Source: Nymphaea colorata (lineage: Eukaryota; Streptophyta; Magnoliopsida; Nymphaeales; Nymphaeaceae). Taken from it: DNA of 64,000 nucleotides. The notes under the pieces are model-generated. The model saw only the letters and a program-made list of their open reading frames with translations, made no database searches and was not told where the DNA came from. The translations under genes were made by a program, and so were the position numbers. Positions 50,001 through 60,084 of this stretch are shown here, one piece after another (position 1 is the first letter of the stretch; every line of letters begins with the position of its first letter). The stretch is from the NCBI RefSeq assembly GCF_008831285.2, contig NC_045142.1:7106713-7170712 (forward strand). The letters are read 5' to 3'.

Positions 50001-51959
50001 TCTTCAGCAAGACCAGACACATAAAAATCAGCCCTTGATTTGTTTGAAACCCCATAGAGCATGTGTTTGTGTGCGTGTAAAATCCTAAAAAGTTTTTTTG
50101 GGCTTGTTTCTGTTAATATATTGATTAAGGTCGAGCCTTTTTAGAGTCCCCAGTTTGACCTTTTTCCCTTGTTTTCCTTCTTCACCCCCCATTCCCGCCG
50201 CTGTCCCAGCCCCTTTTCTTTTTCTCCTTTTCTCTGTTGACTAGGACCACCTTGCTCACCTAGCACTTTTGACTACATTGCTTGAAGATTTGAGGGTGGT
50301 GCCGTGTTAGGGCATTAAAGTATGAAATAAATGGGTCTTCTTGTTTATAATATAGATCACATGGGTACTTCAATAAGGTCTATGTGCCCGTGTCGCCGTA
50401 CCCATACCCAAAGTGGGTACTGGACACACGTGGATACTTTGTAGATCAAAACTTAGCCAAACTGCTTAATTTTACTTGATTTAATTCTTTCCAATTCAGT
50501 TTTCATTTTGTTTTTAGAGTTATTGTTCATTAACATGTAATGTTTTTATTTAAAACACTTGTTTATTTAAATTGCTGTCATTTTGATTTTTTTGTTTTAT
50601 TTTTCTTATACACGTATATACCTCCTGTTGTACCCCCTACTCACATTTTTTAAAATTGCCGTGTTTGTACCCGTATCTCCATACCCATACCCAAAGTGTA
50701 GCCATACCTATGTGACTTAGAATACAGTCTGCTTCTTGCAGCACAAAATCATAAAGCATCCTTTTTTAGGATTCTTGATCATGGTGACTTCTTAGAGTAG
50801 CAATCATGCATGCAGGAAGAATGATCGATCTCAGTCTACATTTGCTTAAAATTTGGATATGTTTTCATATCTATATGGTTGCATGAAAATTTTGTAGTGC
50901 ATATATACATAAGAGAGAGGGTGGTGTTCCCCAAGTTTTGGTGACCCCCCAGTGTCTATCTACTAAAAGACATAATTTCACTTAATTTGATGGTATAGGT
51001 AGAGCTAATAGTTTTTTCTTCCAAATCAGCTTCTGCATAATAATTTTAAAGATAATTATGATTTTTGGCTTACAAGATTCTGATGCACCTTGAACCATTG
51101 ACTTTTGTTTCTCTTGTTTCACACCTTGAATGATGTGCTCGAGAGGTTCTTATTTGTTAAATGTACTACATTGATCTCATCAATCAAATTATTTTTTGTT
51201 CTTTGATCACTTGCTCAGATGTTCTTAGGCCAGTTGGGGCCTATATAACTCGAAGCTGACTGTCCTTGCTTACCTTTCAAGTCATCGGATATGGAGATAT
51301 GTGTAGTCTAGATGTGCTCAGTGGAAAAAAAAAAGTGAACAAGTGAGGTACTTTTCTGAAAGCAAGAAAATACCCTTAACGAGGAAGCAGAAACTCCTTC
51401 CTTTAATGATATCTCAGCCACATATCTCTCCCATCTAATGGATGAGCGTTGGTTGACATAGTTGACACAAGTGAATGGTTGTTACCATATATATTTGTTG
51501 ACGATTTCTCAGCCACATAGCCCTCTCATCTAATGTTTAAGTTAAGGTTTGGTTTGACATAGTTGACACAATTAAATGGATGATATATATATATATATAT
51601 ATATTTGTATTGGTAGGTCTCAAATCTTTGGCTGCTAGACCCGTAAAGAATCATCTTGGTCATTGATCTTTCTAACATGGATGATATGTTGATTGAGAGA
51701 AAAACAAAGAGAGAAATGAGATGTGTTATTTTAATCATTTTGCGTTAATTAACAACATTTTCTCCTTGTTTATTTCTCAACCATCCTTCTTAGAAAAATC
51801 AGTGGCCAAGATGATTTCTTACAGTCTAGCGTCTAAGGGTCTGGTACCTTCCAATTTCTATGTATATATAGGTTTTGACTGGAGGTTGTGCAGATAAGAG
51901 GGCACACATCCCAAGAGAAAGATGGGAGAGAGAGTGATGGCTGTAAAGGGAATGGATTC

Positions 51960-52026
<67 letters not shown>

Positions 52027-52897
52027 TTCAAGTTCCCAAGGTCTGATGATGGGGCTCTACCTGCAAATAGGTGAAACCTGAAAGGCACAAGAAATTTTCC
52101 CTTGTGATTAGTAGTAACTGGAAAGTGTTCTCTCAAAGCCAAAGATAGCAATGCCAGAAACTTTTAGTATAATTTCTCAACTGCCACAGATGCTCCTGAG
52201 GTTTTGGGATGCAAAAGTTATTTTCCAATCACTCTTCTTATTTGAGTTGTATATGAGTCTTTGTAGTTGTTTCATGGTCAAGCCATGTTGGCATTGTCTA
52301 TTTTCCTTCTATGCATCTTCACTTTTGGGCCTTGGCAGGTATTACATCTCTCAACAGTTAACAGAGAAAAGTGACGTTTATAGCTTTGGTGTCATTCTCT
52401 TGGAGCTGATTTCAGGACAAGAAGCCATCTCAAACGATAGCTTTGGTGCCAATTGTCGGAATATAGTCCAATGGGTAAGTACACAAGTATTCTTCTCCCT
52501 TGAGGTGTCTTGATGTAGTAGCGTCAGGGGTTTCTCATGTTCTATAACTTAACTACAGGCAAAGTTGCACATAGAAAGTGGAGATATACAGCAAATAATT
52601 GATCCATCGCTGCATGGTGAATTTGATATTCAATCAGTGTGGAAGATTGCAGAAAAAGCAATGATGTGTGTACAGCCACATGGGAGGTTCAGACCAACAA
52701 TATCTGAAGTACTTAAAGAGATACAGGAAGCAATTTCCATTGAGACAGGAGGATCAGGTTCTGGGGGAGAAGATGACTTTGATATGCTGTCAAGGAACTC
52801 CAGGCATTCATCCATCAACGTAAGTCCTCTTGAGTTAGCTGTGTCTGACTCATACTTGTTACTCGATGAGTCAGTTGTCTTGCCAACAGCCAGATAG
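32074..52897 (+). CDS. Malectin-like domain LRR receptor-like serine/threonine kinase, 15 exons, 943 aa
   Basis: Exons by GT-AG junctions and continuous frame: 32074-32152, 33265-33796, 35218-35723, 35852-35984, 36301-36372, 36448-36516, 36608-36679, 36856-36924, 41282-41436, 41515-41801, 42380-42506, 42593-42661, 42766-42952, 52339-52474, 52559-52897. Order: signal peptide (1-23), malectin-like ectodomain from about 27 (FISIDCGG), short LRRs (about 418-510, one per 69-72-base exon), membrane segment (about 528-552), proline-rich juxtamembrane, kinase. Kinase parts: GSGGFGSV 621-628, AVKVL with Lys642, HRDLKTSN with Asp740, DFG 758-760, then GYLDPEYY. All catalytic residues are present, so an active RD kinase at the plasma membrane is expected. 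Domain order and sequence match the plant LRR-I group typified, from memory, by Arabidopsis At1g67720, of similar length. Ligand unknown. Introns 8 and 13 are enlarged by transposons. Confidence 0.93.
34145..34405. mobile_element. TTGTCACAAAAAACG family element, copy 1, in kinase intron 2
   Basis: Starts TTGTCACAAAAAACGTGTAC, contains CGGGTATAATACGGCAAAGT and ends in GCGTTTTTTTCACG-like sequence. Motif order (GTCACAAAAAACG, CGGGTATTA-like, CGGCAAAGT, TATCTCG-like, long A/T core, GCGTTTTTT) matches the reverse complement of 58157-58478. The family is AT-rich with no coding capacity. Confidence 0.55.
38551..39177. mobile_element. MULE-like element M3, GTCACA family, with 9-10-bp target duplication
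   Basis: TAAGTCACACAGACACTG at the left and ACCTATGTGATATAG at the right are imperfect inverted repeats. CTTTCCATCT is duplicated at 38542-38551 and 39178-39187. The left arm is rich in GACTCGAGTCGGGTGCGG and CGCACCCG motifs, and the right arm in CCGGCACCCGCACCGAC. The AT-rich core has ATATATATAT. Non-coding. A 9-10-bp duplication points to the Mutator superfamily. Confidence 0.75.
40578..40830. mobile_element. MULE-like element M4, GTCACA family (diverged)
   Basis: Left CCACTTCACATGGACACACC, right CACATACAAGCATGTGATATAG. The AGTTTTTTGAAAATGCTCTG before the right end parallels AGCTTTTTGAAAATGGTCAG in M1. No target duplication was recognised. Confidence 0.5.
43744..44001 (-). repeat. 3' LTR of the copia element
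   Basis: 258 bases, TG...CA ends. Partner of 49533-49787. Confidence 0.9.
44002..44012 (-). other. Polypurine tract of the copia element
   Basis: Minus strand GAGGGGGAG immediately before the LTR; primes plus-strand DNA synthesis in LTR elements. Confidence 0.8.
44090..48533 (-). pseudogene. Ty1/copia gag-pol, decayed
   Basis: Reading leftward from an ATG at 48533: gag start (MAANKSLQ), broken by K2, then gag core to about 47357. A CCHC knuckle (CX2CX4HX4C, about 47387-47346) follows. The protease region is poorly kept. Then come pre-integrase (about 46930-46737), integrase pieces (46443-46240 with DNALEF; 46224-45958), RT (45171-44959 with QLDVKNAFL and [20 protein letters not shown] near 44920; 44827-44564) and RNase H (44560-44354 with SDADYAG). 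Gag packages RNA; pol reverse transcribes and integrates. Many stops and frame changes separate the pieces, so it cannot make a working polyprotein. Confidence 0.88.
48025..48390. mobile_element. CATAGTCACAA-ended element K2, inserted in copia gag
   Basis: CATAGTCACAAAAAACATG at the left and GTTACTTGTGACTACG at the right are inverted repeats. CTTCTAGC (48017-48024) and GTTCTAGC (48391-48398) flank it, a near-perfect 8-bp duplication. The interior is AT-rich with GCGTTTTTAATGCATTTTTT. Relatives are at 34145 and 58157. Confidence 0.65.
49051..49504. mobile_element. MULE-like element M1 with perfect 9-bp target duplication, inside the copia leader
   Basis: GGTCCCAGG at 49042-49050 and 49505-49513. 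Ends CTAAGTCACATGGGTACTTC and ACCCGTACTTATGTGACATA are inverted repeats. GGTACC/ACCCGTACCC subterminal motifs surround an AT-rich core. Length 454. Non-coding. The 9-bp duplication supports the Mutator superfamily. Confidence 0.85.
49521..49532 (-). other. Primer binding site of the copia element (tRNA-Met)
   Basis: Minus strand TGGTATCAGAGT directly next to the 5' LTR; complementary to the 3' end of initiator tRNA-Met apart from the last base. Confidence 0.9.
49533..49787 (-). repeat. 5' LTR of the copia element
   Basis: 255 bases, TG...CA ends. Read on the minus strand it would carry the element promoter. Confidence 0.9.
50352..50720. mobile_element. MULE-like element M2, GTCACA family
   Basis: Begins ATAGATCACATGGGTACTTC and ends CATACCTATGTGACTTAG; interior CCCATACCCAAAGTGGGTAC and AACTGCTTAATTTTACTTGA match M1 closely. 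Target duplication no longer visible. Confidence 0.7.
51957..52027. repeat. CT and AT compound microsatellite in intron 13
   Basis: CTCTCTCTCTCT then AT repeats interrupted by TGTA. A second, shorter AT run lies at 51585-51604. Confidence 0.9.
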
Positions 52898-54390
52898 TTG
52901 ACTTGCCTAGAAGTACTTTCTGGAGACGATCTGGGTTACCATCATCATCGTATTATACGAGTGGGAAGAGCTGCACAACTCAACGAAGTAGATCTACTGT
53001 ATCTCTGGTGGGAAATCGTCTCTTAAAGATTGTTGAAGAAGCTGTTGCTTGTGTTGGCCTAAGGATGAAGATTTAGGATGCCAAAGCCTTTGTTTTTCAA
53101 ACTCCCCCTGTTAAGGGTTTCTTGCCATGGTAAATCCATCGAGTCCTGATTGTTGAATATATCATTTTCTTATATTTTTTTGGTCACTTTTCATTATTTT
53201 CCCCTGTTTGGGTGTCTTGTCTATGGTTCCATTGAGTGATGTATATTGATGATTGCCTAAAATATGTTGAAAAAAATATTAGGTCAGAGACTTGCTTCTT
53301 TTCCCATTTCTCTTTCGCTTGAACTGAGAATTTGAAAAAACACACATGCTTTCTTGACATCCTACTGTCAAACTGAAGGCATCAAAGTGTGGTGGTTGCC
53401 TTCTGCCAGAAGCAGGTGCTGATGATTATCTAAGGCTCTACTCGCAAGTTGGGAATCTTTTTTTTTTGGGGATAGGCAGGTGAAATTTAATATCATCGTG
53501 AACTTGTTGAAGGCGCTTTGGAGAAAATTGCACGAGAAACCCATTCTTAATGATTAAGTGGAGATCTCACTTTCTTTAAGGTCAGATTCGAAACGTTTAC
53601 AAAGAAAAACATTGTTCACTCGCATTTCTCGGGTAACTTTCATGCCGTATATAAAATATGTTAATGTTCTTTGCTGAACAAAGTTAAGTAGACATGCCAT
53701 TTAAATTGCAAGGATTTTCTGGAAAAGTCTCATTAAACACGTGTGAGGGAGAGAGAGTCGCTTATAAGGTGCTTGAGACGGATAACCAAAAAATTTTTGA
53801 AAAAGGATTTTCCCGTCTTACCTAATCCTTTTACTCCAGACCATGATCATTGGACAAGAAACCTCAAAAAAGAAAAAATTTGCAAACATATGATTTGAAT
53901 TATTTGAGTTCTTTATGGATCCAAAGTTTCATCCACTACCTCTTAGTGGTGGGTGCTAGTTGGGTAGGTTAGGGGAAAAAAATAATGAAGAAAAAAAATA
54001 TAAAAGGACATGGCCGAAGTTGGGTTATGTGAGAGTGGGTAGCAGAAATTATTAATGTTAATTTCACAGCAATCTGTCTTAGCTCAAGTAAGTTATTTGA
54101 TTAAAATTCTTAGCTGAAATTTCTGGTGAAGAACAAGACATGGGGCAGATAAGTACTAACATTAAGTGACCAATTATATATCGACAATATTCAACAGGTC
54201 TAGGCAACAAAGGCCAGTTTTCTTGTTTTATCCTTTTCTATATATAATAGTCTCTTCATTACTAGCTATTTTTGGGACTGCCTTTCATTTTTCAAAATTT
54301 TTCAAATTCATCTCTATTTTTCTTTAATTAGGACAGTTTCATTGTTAAAGTTGTATCCGTAGATTTGACAAGGAAAAACTTCCAGACTTA
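52898..54390. other. 3' flank of the receptor kinase, no further gene
   Basis: Starts with the likely 3' UTR of the kinase. AATATA/AATATG motifs near 53155 and 53262 could serve polyadenylation. No gene recognised beyond it. Confidence 0.4.
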
Positions 54391-54826
54391 CGTCCTGTTT
54401 GGTTGGAAGGAAAGGGAGGGATTGAGCAATCATTCCTTTGTTTGGTTGGCTAATTAGAAAGGAGGGAAAGGAGGGGAAATAGACAAAGTGTGTTTGGTTG
54501 CGAGGGAAGGGAAAGGAAAGGAAGGGAAAGGAAATGATAGATTAGTGTAAATCCAATCCCTCCAAAATTGGAGGGATTGAGAGGGAAATGAAATGAAAGG
54601 AAGATGAAAAGTTTTTTTTGCCCACAATACCCATGAGGACCCACTTCTAGAAGAAGAAACGGAAGAAGATTTTAGTCTTTTCTTTCATTTCCTTTCTATC
54701 CAAACAAGCTTTTTAATCACTTCTTTCATTTCCTTTTCATTTCATTCATTTCCCTTCCCATTCACTTCCCTTCCATTTCATTTCCCTCCCTTCCTTTCCC
54801 CCCCTTTCCTCCAACCAAACAGGGCA
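54391..54826. mobile_element. Tourist-like MITE (PIF/Harbinger type) with TTA target duplication
   Basis: Ends CGTCCTGTTTGGTTGGAAGG and CCTCCAACCAAACAGGGCA are imperfect inverted repeats. TTA lies immediately outside both (54388-54390 and 54827-54829). GGAAAGGGAGGG subterminal repeats are on the left and CCCTTCC on the right, around an AAAATTGGAGGGATTGAGAG core. 436 bases, non-coding. Confidence 0.7.
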
Positions 54827-54829
54827 TTA

Positions 54830-57634
54830 GGTAGACAGCTTTTTCCTTGTTTGGGGGATGATTTCCATTATAATAAGGTAATGATGAATCGAAGATGATC
54901 TATAAGAGCATAGATCTAGGAAAATTCAGAATCTTGGCAGAAACCATTCTTTTGATTTTTATCCAGAACTTTATAAGAATCTAAAATCAATGATACAAAT
55001 ATCTTGGGCTTATGATGTTAACTATCTAATACAAAATCAAAGCTGTTTTTTAAGTCAGTTTTCAAGTTTTTAGATACAAAATTCACATTCCAGAGGTTAA
55101 TCTCATATGAAAACCTCTTTTTGCTTTACCAACTCAAGTTGATTGGATGGTGATAGATAGGAGGATGAATGCACCGAAAAATCTAAAAGTTGGAAATTAA
55201 TTTGGAAGACTTTAGAAAGAGAAAGAATGATTAAGTGGTCATAACCTTCGAGGAAGATTCAATGAGGGGTCAAATCCCCTTTCTTACCCCTTGCCAATAG
55301 GGTCCAGAACTGCATTGGCTTCCGCAAAGGGTTGATGGCCATGTCATTCAGAATGATTACTGGGCATATACCAACCACTGGCCCAAGCCAATTCACTAAA
55401 CCTCTCGGGCAAACATTTTCAGAATAAGTGACTAGATTTCATATAACTACGTGGATATCTATAGTCCATCCTTATTTAGTTTCAACGTTCCTTCTTAATT
55501 TCTCTATGAGATTAACTTCCTAATTTAATCAGGAAGCTTGACTTTCTAATTTCTTCGTTAACCAAGCTTCTTAATTTTTTAGGGAAACCTACCTTCTGAG
55601 TTTCTTTAAGGACCTAGCTTCTTAATAATTTTCAGGAACCTAAAATTTTTATTCTAACCCCTCATTTTCCTTTATTCCAATGAGACCATTTTAAACAAAA
55701 ACGATTTATTAGAACATGCTCTCATGAAGTAAACTAATTTTCAAACTTTCGTGCAGAACATTTTCAATTAACGTTTAATAATATTTATACTTTTTTTTTT
55801 AAAATTATTGAGAATTCATATGTACAGGATAACACATCCTACCATGCTTAAAAGAAATTTTCCATGTGAAATTTATATCTTACCACAATAACTGTGGGTA
55901 TTTCGCTCACATTTTCCCCTTCGATTTCCAAGTACATTACTTTACCCCATGGTGTTGCCAACAATCTCTAACCAAAAGAATATCCTTCTTATGCAAACGC
56001 CAACTGTACTTGTTTCACAATACCAATTGGTTGCTCCTCATAGTTGAAACCTTCTTGAACACTTAATTTTTCTTTTCTTATCATGAACCACGTAGGTTGA
56101 TTTTGGAACGTTGTTTCGTCTAATGACAGCGTGAAAGATATTTATGAATCTTATAATACTATATATGGAGGTAAAACAACTCATATTAAATAGCTTCTGC
56201 AACTCATATAAAAGTACGGAGGGCTCAACGTATTTCACACTTGAGCTGCACAAAATATCGTTAGGGAATAGCATCACAAATACCTTCAAGTATATAGTTT
56301 GAGTACTTTGTTTGTCAGATCGACGAAGGTAGTTATATCTTTTCTGTCCATCTATGGGCCTTAGAGTGTTGGGGTTTCCCTCAAAACCTTCATTTTATAT
56401 GATGACAAAGAAGGGCAGAAAATATGTTGAATTGTTGGGTGGAAAATTTTTTGAGAATGTAGTAAAACTAAGAGGCCGCACAACAGAAATGTTTTTTGTT
56501 ATAAGTTGCAGTAATGGTGGCACGTCAAAGGGACATTTGACAACAAGAATACAAACACGGTGTTTTATAAATAATCTGCCTAATCTGCCGCACATATTGG
56601 GGTACATTGATAGAATATTGCATTTTAGTGTTTCATGAATCTTTCATGGAATACTGTGTAAGCATTTTTGTTGCCAAAGGCGCCTTAGGAACTCCAAATC
56701 ACTTTAAGTAAGAACAGAAATGAACAGATGATTGTATCATTTGTTTATCTTCTCATGAGTAGGCAAAGATATAGCATCACAAACTAAGTGGAATCTATCC
56801 CGAGGAGGGTTGATGCCCTAGTTTGGGGTGGAGGCTGGTAAGTGACTAGTTTTCATTTCAAGTATCAGTGACATCAACCTCATCTTTTATTAAAGGGTGG
56901 TAATTGATGTGGAAGTTGAAGCACAATGAGAGTGACACTCTAAGATACCAAAAGGGGTCAAGCCCGCTTACATGGAAACTAAGTAGAATCTTAATAAAAC
57001 GCTAGAAATTCTGTTGTTGGAATGTTCATGATATGCTACTTCCGCTTAAGGTAACGTAGGCAGGAAAGTGTTAATTAATGACGACGCCTTCTTGTAATGA
57101 CCTTGGGATGGCTAATTAAATAGTTGCGTTTACTTGGGACTTGTCCCTAGTCACTCTTTCACCAAACTTCTTTGTCAAAAATAAAAAGAGTCAGTTGGTG
57201 GTTTAGTAGGAGTGACGGGCAGTGAGCGAGGGCTATAGTCTATAGGTGACATATGAGGAGGCATATAAGATTACATGTTCAGAATTCGAAGACTCAACCA
57301 TGTGAGTTTGTTCAATAGCATCAGTCGGAAACCATACTGCTTGGACCATCGGGGGCATAATGTACAATAACGCCAGTGAAAGTGACACCTTTTTTTTTTT
57401 CCCGCAATTTTGTTGTAGTGAAAGAGCACAATCATAAAGACAGATATAGAAGATGAACTTTTTTCTTTTCTTTTTTAAAGATCATGGAAATACTCGACCT
57501 TGTGTGATCACTGCATTAAAAATGCACGTATTCATGGAACACAGCGTTTGGAAGAACATATTGTTCTCGTTATCAAACATACCTTAGCTAATAAGTGCTG
57601 TCAGCTCTGTTCACGTGGCTAAGAGGAGGTTTGT
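54830..57634. other. Intergenic, no gene seen
   Basis: About 2.8 kb without a recognised gene or repeat. The longest frame (56354-56638, 94 codons) has no family resemblance. A short CTTAATTT/CTTCTAATTT reiteration occurs at 55480-55630. Confidence 0.35.
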
Positions 57635-57637
57635 TTA

Positions 57638-57733
57638 GGAGCCGTTTGGTAACGGTAATTATTCGTTACTGTTTACGAATAATATCTCAAAAAATGGGCG
57701 GATTAACATTATAGTTTCCAAAAAAACGGCCCC
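57638..57733. mobile_element. Very small (96-bp) MITE with TTA target duplication
   Basis: GGAGCCGTTTGGTAACGG at the left and AAAAAAACGGCCCC at the right are imperfect inverted ends. TTA flanks both sides (57635-57637, 57734-57736). The core ATTATTCGTTACTGTTTACG could form a small hairpin. Confidence 0.5.
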
Positions 57734-57814
57734 TTAAGATACTGGGTGCATACTCTTTGTGTGAACTGGCGGACATGCTGCCATCTAAGAAAACAGCTTC
57801 CAAATAAAGGAGAA

Positions 57815-59464
57815 AGGTAAAATCCTAGGCAGAGATACTTGGCAAGGAGGACTCAGTGTCGGATGCTGACCTTGATGATCTGGAAGTGCGCACGGTTAAT
57901 GGACAACCCCGAGTGATCATTTCGTAGGAGGATTTAGAGGAAATGAAGAGGCCTTTCAAGTACACTGCAATAGCGTGCTTCTTAGGAGGGGCCAGAGGCA
58001 TGATCGAACCCAACTACATTATCTCAGGTTTACGCTCCCTCTGGTATGAGATTCAAAACCTACGATTTTCCTTCGTCTGAAATGGTTAGTTTCTTGTGCA
58101 GGTAGCTTCCAAAGAGGAACTGGAAATCGTCCTCAAGAAACAGGCTTGGAGGCTGGAAACGCCGTTTTTTAAAAAAAAACGCGTATTTAACGCCAAAAAC
58201 AATTCTGTCGTATAATACCCGTACTATTCCTGTTTTTTAAAAAAAACATCAAAAAACAAAAAACGCGTATAATACCCGTTTTTTACCATTATTTTCTCGT
58301 TTTTTGCAGTTTTTTTATTAATTATTATTTTTTATAATTTTTAAGATGTATTAAATGTTTAATTTTTAAAAAAAATTTGTCAAACTTTTCCCGTTTTATT
58401 CCCGATATATAAAACTTTGCCGTATTATACCCGTTTTTTTTCTCGCCGTTTAATACCCGTCCCCGTTTTTTGTGACAACTTAAAAGTACCTCCGTGGGTG
58501 CGGCTGCTAGGACTTGCATCGGTCCTTTGGAACAAACGGATCTACACAGCAGTGGCAAGAGCGGTTGGAGGAGAATTCTTGGAGGTAGATCCTTATACAA
58601 AAATACAATTAAGGATGGGATATGCTCGAATATGTGTGGAGGTACCTCTTTCCTTCGAACTTTGTTCGTCGGTGGAATTGGAATGTGGAAAAAATTATAT
58701 TAGCCTCCAGAATGTTGAATGTGAAGGCCAAATCAAGCTCTGCTCCAAATGACGGATGACCTCTCATCTCACAGAAGACTGCAGATTCATAGAAACCCCT
58801 TAACAACAACCAACTCAGACAGTCGTCCATGGCTGGAAGGAAGTGACTCTCACCAGGAATAGTAGATGCAGTAAAAAGAACGACCCTGGTTCATCTCGAG
58901 AGATGAATCGACCTCCAAGACTGCCTTGAGGGACCATTTCATTGGGGACGCACAAGAACTGACTCCCCCCAAAACCGTGACAGCTGGAATGCAGTACCCC
59001 AATGCGGCGGCACAGCAACAGAGCGACCATGAACCAAACAAGCGTTCCAAGAGGCACATGCAGGCGACGGACAAGAGAATATACAGCAAACCCCGATTGC
59101 TAAGCTGATTCTGGTGAACCCTCAGGAACAAAACGGGAGGACCGAGCATCCTTGCCAACCCCACCAACAAGTGACTCAATCTACCCTGCCTCTTGGGTTC
59201 CCCTCCAAACTGATGTCTGGCCCAGAGACAACTTAGGAGCCATTGAATGTCTCTGGCATCACAGACAGGAAATGACAACCTCACATGGAGAATTCAGGTA
59301 TGATCCCTATCTCCCCTCCTTTCCTATCCCTAAGCATGGGAGGGCCAAGATTGCTAGGTCGTTAGGACCTTATCTTAGAAAAGTGGAAGCGATTGGAGAA
59401 AAGAGTAGCCAGCCCTGCAAATCGGCTAATGAGGAGGATGTAAGATCATTTGGTGAGTCGACAT
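57815..59464 (+). pseudogene. LINE ORF1 (DUF4283-type, zinc knuckle), interrupted and truncated
   Basis: The translation follows the L1-type ORF1 of plants: an acidic start with LDDLEVRTVNGQ, then YTAIACFLGG, a VASKEELEIVLKK block and WRLETP. An insertion (58157-58478) interrupts here. After it, VPPWVRLLGL, LWNKRIYTAVARAVGGEFLEVD and MGYARICVEV are followed by LCSK and a decayed CCHC knuckle with HLTEDC. ORF1 proteins bind the LINE RNA. Several stops break it (for example before EDLEEM). The Pro/Ser-rich tail is cut at about 59464 where the next copia LTR starts. No endonuclease or RT follows. Confidence 0.72.
58157..58478. mobile_element. TTGTCACAAAAAACG family element K3, inserted in LINE ORF1
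   Basis: Read on the minus strand it starts GTTGTCACAAAAAACGGGGA and contains CGGGTATTAAACGGCG, CGGGTATAATACGGCAAAGT, TATATCGGG and CGCGTTTTTT. The motifs match K1 in the same order. It separates two halves of one LINE domain, which marks it as an insertion. The target duplication is not clear. Confidence 0.6.
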
Positions 59465-59954
59465 ATGTCAATTAGGAATTTCAGACATTATGGCTGTCTT
59501 AACGTAAATATCCACTTAAGTGATTGCATTTTGGGATATTACGTCATTTTAGATGGTATGGGGTAATTTTGAACTGTATAGATACCATTTTAGATGGTAT
59601 GGGGTAATTTTGAACTGTATAGATACCAGTACGCAATTACGGACTCTTTGACGGGCGAAATTCGTAATTGTCCTCATTATAAAATGGTAGTGGTCCCTGG
59701 GGTCGTGCAATGGTTGCCAGAAACATTGGTTTCTAGGGTTTTCCTCTTCCCCATTTGAGAGAGACCTCAAGCGCGCCGCACGTTCCCTGGAAGACCCTGC
59801 TGCGATCTTCCCGTGCACCAGATCAGATGGATTCAGGTACACTTCTGCTTCAGTTTAAGGTTTCGTTTATCTCAATGATTTAGTATGAGCATGATCCTGT
59901 TTTAGGGTATCTACGTTTGGTTTTGTATATGCGTTATGGGGAGAAATCCCAACA
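59465..59954 (+). repeat. 5' LTR of the second copia element (left edge estimated)
   Basis: The right edge is firm: AATCCCAACA two bases before the primer site. The left edge TGTCAATTAGG is chosen as the first TG after LINE homology ends. It contains a 41-bp exact tandem duplication starting CATTTTAGATGG at 59545 and 59586. Confidence 0.6.
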
Positions 59955-59956
59955 AT

Positions 59957-59968
59957 TGGTATCAGAGC
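59957..59968 (+). other. Primer binding site (tRNA-Met) of the second copia element
   Basis: TGGTATCAGAGC, the standard plant copia site, two bases after the LTR. Confidence 0.9.
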
Positions 59969-60084
59969 TTATGCTCATTGTTGATTCATTGAATTTTTGA
60001 ATTATTTTGTGCGTCTTTCCATTCGGATGTTCTTTTTTTTCTGTTCGGCTGTAATTGTTTAAAAAAAAAAAAAAAAATTAGGTT

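Larger units (their letters stand above)
42953..52338 (+). other. Intron 13 of the receptor kinase (9.39 kb), nested transposons
   Basis: Bounded by CCTGA|GTAAGT and TTGGCAG|GTATTAC, phase 2, between the exon ending after the DFG/activation segment and the exon with DVYSFGV. It holds M5, the copia element within it, M1 and K2 within the copia, M2, and two AT microsatellites. Correct splicing must skip the entire nest. Confidence 0.9.
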
